A DNA stretch of 52,551 nt from Actinomycetes bacterium (GTDB lineage Bacteria > Actinomycetota > Acidimicrobiia > Acidimicrobiales > RAAP-2), in contig JAKAQM010000005.1 in NCBI GenBank assembly GCA_021822565.1, positions 1 through 52,551 on the forward strand, written 5' to 3'. A model generated the notes under the pieces. That model was not told the origin of the DNA. It made no database searches and saw only the letters and a list, made by a program, of their open reading frames with translations. Numbering within the stretch: the first letter of the stretch is position 1; every line of letters begins with the position of its first letter. The translations under genes were made by a program, and so were the position numbers. Positions 48,833-52,551 of this stretch are shown in pieces.

Positions 48833-49681
48833 GTGGAGCACCCCTACGCCGGCGACACGGCGGTGCTGGCCACCAAGCACGGCAAGCTCCCGCTCATCGC
48901 TCCGCCGCTGGCACACGCCGTCGGTTTGCGGGTCGAAGCCGTCGCCGTGGACACCGATGCCCTCGGCACCTTCACCGGCGACGTCCCCCGCCAGGGGCCG
49001 CCGCTCGACACGGCCATCGCGAAGGCGCGCCTCGGGATGGGCGCTGCCGGCCGTGCCCTCGGCGTGGCCTCGGAAGGCAGCATCGGCCCGGATCCCGCCA
49101 TGCCGCTCGTGCACGTCGACCGGGAGATCGTCGTCCTGGTCGACGACGCGAACGGGATCGTGGTGTGGGAGAGCCATTCGAGCTGGGACGTCGTCGCCAG
49201 ATCGACGAGCGCCGGCCCCGATGAGGACCTCGGACCGTTCCTCTCCCGGATCCATTTCCCCGAGCACCAGCTGATCGTCCGGCCGAACCGCGCAGCGGTG
49301 CACCCGATCCACAAGGGGATCTGCCGCCTCGAGCACCTCACCGCCGCAGTCGCCGAGTGCGCCGCCGCGTCCACCGACGGCATGGCCCGGGTCGAGACCG
49401 ACCTGCGAGCTCACGCCTGCCCGTCGCGCCGCGCCGTGATCGCCCGCGCCGCCGAACGGCTTGCCCACCGCATCGCCAGCCGCTGCCCTGCCTGCGGCGC
49501 GCCGGGCTGGGGCCGCGTGGACGTCGTCCTCGGGGTGCCGTGCGCCCGGTGCGGGACGGAGGTCGCCCGACCGCGGGCGGAGATCGACGGCTGTGCCGCC
49601 TGCGAGCACCGCCAGACGCGGTCGCTCGTCGCCCCCGAGGTCCGCGCCGACCCCGAAGAGTGCGCCTTCTGCAACCCGTAG
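48833..49681 (+). CDS. DUF6671 family protein with zinc-ribbon-like C-terminus
   Basis: A 282-aa protein. The N-terminal domain has the DUF6671 pattern: AVLATKHGKLPLIAPPL, VDTDALGTFTGDVPR, IAKARLGMG and GVASEGSIGPDP. The C-terminus holds four CxxC pairs (Cys218/221, 237/240, 254/257, 277/280), probably binding two zincs. The biochemical role is unknown. Its position after the dab regulator and the shared TAGAGCT promoter element suggest a link to inorganic carbon metabolism (inference). GTG 48833 gives the family N-terminus; GTG 48731 would add 34 Arg/Pro-rich residues but fits a leaderless promoter. Confidence 0.75.
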   Translation: MEHPYAGDTAVLATKHGKLPLIAPPLAHAVGLRVEAVAVDTDALGTFTGDVPRQGPPLDTAIAKARLGMGAAGRALGVASEGSIGPDPAMPLVHVDREIVVLVDDANGIVVWESHSSWDVVARSTSAGPDEDLGPFLSRIHFPEHQLIVRPNRAAVHPIHKGICRLEHLTAAVAECAAASTDGMARVETDLRAHACPSRRAVIARAAERLAHRIASRCPACGAPGWGRVDVVLGVPCARCGTEVARPRAEIDGCAACEHRQTRSLVAPEVRADPEECAFCNP

Positions 49682-49756
49682 GGGGCCCAGAGGGCTCCGG
49701 GGGCACGACGGCGAAGGGCGACGGCGACGCACGGTGCACGCTCAGGGCAGGGCACT

Positions 49757-49804
49757 CGGAACTGCACGCTCGGAACTGCACGCTCGGAACTGCACGCTCG
49801 GAAC
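49757..49804. repeat. 14-bp tandem repeat, 3.4 copies
   Basis: Unit CGGAACTGCACGCT between the DUF6671 and pirin genes. A TAGGTT -10 box for pirin follows at 49820-49825. Confidence 0.93.
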
Positions 49805-49863
49805 AGGGCCCCGGTCGCGTAGGTTGAAGCTCCAAGGACTCGAACGGCCAAGGGAGGATCGCC

Positions 49864-50829
49864 ATGCCTGCAGTCACCGTCGACGACGTGCTCGCGCTCG
49901 AGCGCATCGGCACCCCCGACCCGCTCACGACCGAGCTGCGCGCGGTGCGCCAGGTGACGACCGCGCCACACGGCCTCGAAGGCGAGGGCTTCCCCGTGCG
50001 GCGCGCGTTCGCCGGCGCCTCGCTCGCAGACCTCGACCCCTTCGTCCACATGGACCAGATGGGCGAGATCGACTACGCCCCGGGCGAGCCCAAGGGAACC
50101 CCCTGGCACCCGCACCGGGGCTTCGAGACCGTCACCTACATGATCGACGGGACCTTCCAGCACCAGGACTCCATCGGCGGGGGCGGCCTCATCGCAAACG
50201 GCGCCACCCAGTGGATGACCGCGGGCGCGGGCATCCTCCACATCGAACGACCTCCCGAGGACCTGGTGGTCTCCGGCGGGCGGTTCCACGGCATCCAGCT
50301 GTGGGTGAACCTGCCCAAGCGGGACAAGTGGGTACCGCCTCGTTACCAGGGCATCGAGCCGCACACAGCGACCCTGCTCTCCTCGCCCGACGGGGGCGCG
50401 CTCCTCCGGGTGATCGCAGGGGACGTCGACGGCCACCGGGGTCCCGGCGTCACCCACACCCCGATCACGCTCGTGCACGCCACGATGAGCCCGGGCGCGC
50501 GTGTCGTGATCCCGTGGCCCCGCGAGCGCAACGCGCTCGTCTACGTGCTCGCAGGGCGCGGCAGCGTCGGCGGGGAGGGCCGGCCCGTGCACACCGGCCA
50601 GCTCGCCGTGCTCGGTGCCGGCAATGCGCTGGCCATCACGGCAGACCCTTCGCAGGACTCGTCCGCCGCAGCGCTCGAGGTCCTCGTCCTCGGCGGAGAG
50701 CCGATCCGCGAGCCCGTCGCCGCCTACGGCCCGTTCGTGATGAACACCCGAGAGGAGCTCGCTCAGGCCTTCGAGGACTTCCATGCCGGGCGGCTCGGAA
50801 CGATCCCCGCCGAGCACATCGGCCACTGA
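49864..50829 (+). CDS. Pirin family protein
   Basis: A 321-aa bicupin of the pirin family. The iron ligands are conserved as His82/His84 (WHPHRGFETVTY) and His126/Glu128 (AGAGILHIE), the same spacing as human pirin. The C-terminal cupin is intact (VIPWPRERNALVYVLAG). Bacterial pirins are quercetinase-like dioxygenases or regulators of central metabolism. It starts at ATG 49864 with GGGAGG upstream and is followed 26 nt later by a thiolase, so the two may be co-transcribed. Confidence 0.93.
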   Translation: MPAVTVDDVLALERIGTPDPLTTELRAVRQVTTAPHGLEGEGFPVRRAFAGASLADLDPFVHMDQMGEIDYAPGEPKGTPWHPHRGFETVTYMIDGTFQHQDSIGGGGLIANGATQWMTAGAGILHIERPPEDLVVSGGRFHGIQLWVNLPKRDKWVPPRYQGIEPHTATLLSSPDGGALLRVIAGDVDGHRGPGVTHTPITLVHATMSPGARVVIPWPRERNALVYVLAGRGSVGGEGRPVHTGQLAVLGAGNALAITADPSQDSSAAALEVLVLGGEPIREPVAAYGPFVMNTREELAQAFEDFHAGRLGTIPAEHIGH

Positions 50830-50855
50830 GCCGCCGACCGAGGAGGGAGAGCACC

Positions 50856-52034
50856 ATGACGACCGCGGTCATCGTCGACGCCGTGCGGACCCCGGGGGGA
50901 AAGCGTAACGGCGCCCTCGAGAACTGGCACGCGGTCGACCTCGCCTCCGAAGCGCTCGGGGCGCTCCAGGCGCGCAACGACCTGGACCCCGCGCTCGTCG
51001 ACGACGTCATCATGGGCTGCGTCATGCAGGTCTCCGAACAGTCGCTCAACGTCGCGAGGAACGCGGTCCTCGCAGCCGGTTGGCCCGAGTCCGTCCCGGC
51101 CACGACGGTCGACCGCCAGTGCGGCTCGTCCCAGCAGGCGATCCATTTCGCCGCCCAGGGGGTGATCGCCGGCGCCTACGACATCGTCGTGGCCGCGGGC
51201 GTCGAGAGCATGACCCGCACCCCGATGGGGTCCTCGATCGTCCCGGGCCTCGGGATGCCGTTCGGTCCGCGCATGGTGGACCGCTACGCCGAGCGCGGCG
51301 GGCTCGTGAACCAGGGCATCTCCGCCGAGATGATCGCCGACCACTTCGACATCAGCCGCGACGAGCTCGACCGGTACTCGCTGGGGAGCCACGAGCGCGC
51401 GGCGAGAGCGACCGCCGAGGGGCGCTTCGAGCGGGAGATCGTCCCCGTGGCGGTGCGCGGCGACGGGGGCGAGGAGACCGGCGTGATCCTCACGGCGGAC
51501 GAGGGCATCCGGCCCGACACCTCGCTCGACGCACTCGGCCGGCTCAAGCCCGCCTTCACGCCCGACGGCAAGGTCACCGCCGGCAATTCGTCCCAGATCA
51601 CCGACGGCGCGTCCGCCGTGCTCATCATGAGCGAGGAGCGGGCGAACGCGCTGGGCCTCACCCCGAAGGCGCGTCTCGTCGCGTTCGCGCTCGCCGGCGT
51701 GGACCCCGTCATGATGCTCACCGGCCCGATCCCCGCCACGCGCTCCGCGCTCGAGCGGGCGAAGCTCTCGCTCGACGACGTCGACCTCTTCGAGATCAAC
51801 GAAGCGTTCGCGTCCGTCGTGCTCGCCTGGGAGCGCGAGATCCACCCCGACATGGGCAAGGTCAACGTGAACGGCGGGGCCATCGCCCTCGGTCACCCGC
51901 TCGGCGCGACGGGGGGCAAGCTCATGGCGACCCTCGTGCACGAGCTCGACCGCTCCGGCGGCCGCTACGGCCTCCTCACCATGTGCGAGGGCGGCGGCCT
52001 CGCCAACGCGACCCTGATCGAGCGCCTGGGGTAG
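50856..52034 (+). CDS. Acetyl-CoA acetyltransferase (thiolase II family)
   Basis: A 392-aa thiolase. Nucleophile Cys89 (DRQCGSSQQ), His347 (GGAIALGHPLGATGG) and Cys377 (MCEGGGLANA) form the catalytic triad, with the NEAF motif before them. It condenses two acetyl-CoA or cleaves 3-oxoacyl-CoA. The long Gln-Cys-Gly context and the GLGMPFGPRMVDRYAERGG loop fit the steroid/fatty-acid degradation thiolases common in actinobacteria, but the direction is not inferable. ATG 50856 has GAGGAGGGAGAG upstream. A GC-rich imperfect hairpin (52035-52066) follows the stop. Confidence 0.94.
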   Translation: MTTAVIVDAVRTPGGKRNGALENWHAVDLASEALGALQARNDLDPALVDDVIMGCVMQVSEQSLNVARNAVLAAGWPESVPATTVDRQCGSSQQAIHFAAQGVIAGAYDIVVAAGVESMTRTPMGSSIVPGLGMPFGPRMVDRYAERGGLVNQGISAEMIADHFDISRDELDRYSLGSHERAARATAEGRFEREIVPVAVRGDGGEETGVILTADEGIRPDTSLDALGRLKPAFTPDGKVTAGNSSQITDGASAVLIMSEERANALGLTPKARLVAFALAGVDPVMMLTGPIPATRSALERAKLSLDDVDLFEINEAFASVVLAWEREIHPDMGKVNVNGGAIALGHPLGATGGKLMATLVHELDRSGGRYGLLTMCEGGGLANATLIERLG

Positions 52035-52097
52035 GTCCGTCCGCGAGCCTGCGCGCGCGGACCCTCCGGCGAGCGCCTTCGCTAGGCTCGTTCGTCG

Positions 52098-52523
52098 GTG
52101 TCAGACCACGCACAGCCGCTCTCGGCCTGGCAGCGCTGGCTCTCCCGGCGAGCGCTCATCCTGCACCTCGCGCTCTTGGTCTGGTTCCCCGGCTGCCTCG
52201 TCGCCTTCTGGTGGCAGGTCCACCGGGCGCTCGGTGGCAACGCCCTCTCGTACCTCTACTCGGTCGAGTGGCCCGCGTTCGCCATCGCCGGGGTCTGGGT
52301 GTGGTGGCAGCTCGTGCACACCGAGCCCTCGCCGGTCGGACGCCCGTCGCATGGGCGGATCGCCGGGATCGTCCCTGCGCCGGTCGGAGGGGCCCAGGTC
52401 GGAGGGGCCGCGCGGCCGCACCCGGTGCGGCGCCGGGAGCAAGAGGACCCCGAGCTCGCCGCGTACAACGACCGCCTGGCGCGCCTGGCCGCCGAAGGCC
52501 CGAAAGGATGGAGACGCCGGTGA
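52098..52523 (+). CDS. Conserved actinobacterial two-helix membrane protein
   Basis: A 141-aa protein of unknown function. Two membrane segments are visible: ALILHLALLVWFPGCLVAFW (about 19-38) and WPAFAIAGVWVWWQLV (about 58-73), with Tyr/Ser-rich LSYLYSVEW between them. The C-terminal cytosolic tail contains a short PAPVGGAQVGGA repeat and ends AAYNDRLARLAAEGPKGW. GTG 52098 lies 9 nt after TAGGCT (52083-52088). The stop overlaps a further GTG that begins the next gene. Confidence 0.75.
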   Translation: MSDHAQPLSAWQRWLSRRALILHLALLVWFPGCLVAFWWQVHRALGGNALSYLYSVEWPAFAIAGVWVWWQLVHTEPSPVGRPSHGRIAGIVPAPVGGAQVGGAARPHPVRRREQEDPELAAYNDRLARLAAEGPKGWRRR

Positions 52524-52551
52524 GCGCAGAGAACCTGCGGAGAGCAGCGAG
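52520..52551 (+). CDS. Start of a further gene, cut by the window end
   Basis: GTG 52520 forms a GTGA overlap with the preceding stop, the usual coupling in this window. Only ten codons (VSAENLRRAA) are visible. In related genomes the small two-helix protein is often followed by another small membrane protein, but nothing here proves that. Confidence 0.4.
   Translation, partial: MSAENLRRAA

Noticed and set aside
52035-52066. GC-rich imperfect hairpin after the thiolase as an intrinsic terminator
   Set aside because: The stem has mismatches and no U-tract follows, so termination is not supported.

Overview
The window is very GC-rich, with compact operons, ATGA/GTGA start-stop overlaps and many GTG starts. 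It also carries a DnaE1-type polymerase III, an HU protein with a long Lys/Ala/Thr tail, an F420-type luciferase-like oxidoreductase and a DUF1707 protein. Together these point to a high-GC actinobacterium. Acidimicrobiia-like is a guess from overall flavour and was not tested.

Layout. 68-2433: selD-selA, the selenium pathway. 2507-10838: a ParA-like ATPase, an LLM oxidoreductase, a DUF1707 membrane protein, a DapA-like gene broken by one missing base, two aldo/keto reductases running into an ABC-2 exporter pair, and a lone ABC ATPase. 10960-12900: a DprA-like plus ComF-like phosphoribosyltransferase pair with a small third ORF, a likely defence operon. 13120-15519: three PIN-toxin/antitoxin modules, two of them a tandem duplication, ending at tRNA-Ala(UGC). 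15858-17806: a second ABC-2 exporter. 17853-26332: a complete four-gene Wadjet (Jet) anti-plasmid operon in the order C-A-B-D. 26426-28992: panE-like reductase and acyl-CoA ligase. 29061: tRNA-Ile(GAU), followed by a fourth PIN module. 30076-32469: TetR and DHA2 efflux pump. 32493-34869: agmatinase-like and M24 proteins. 35119-40101: dnaE, HU and a degenerate nucleotidyltransferase-like protein. 40377-48127 (minus strand): an orphan molybdenum hydroxylase large subunit, then the dabB-dabA-tsaC operon for inorganic carbon uptake. 48231-49681: a divergent winged-helix regulator and a DUF6671 protein that look co-regulated with dab. 49864-52551: pirin, thiolase, a small membrane protein and the first codons of another gene.

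Two genome-style features run through the window. First, many first genes of operons have a TANNNT hexamer exactly 6-7 nt (up to 12) before the start codon, which predicts leaderless mRNAs and fixes several starts. Second, short tandem repeats (9-42 bp units) are unusually common. They occur between genes and inside genes, where nearly all units are multiples of three, and they encode low-complexity linkers.

The stretch 10960-30045 reads as a defence-rich region (DprA-PRTase, four PIN toxin modules, Wadjet, two tRNAs), but no integrase is visible. The least explained and most testable element is the dab neighbourhood: a small winged-helix protein, an inverted repeat covering the dabB -10 box and start codon, and a TAGAGCT element shared with the DUF6671 promoter.
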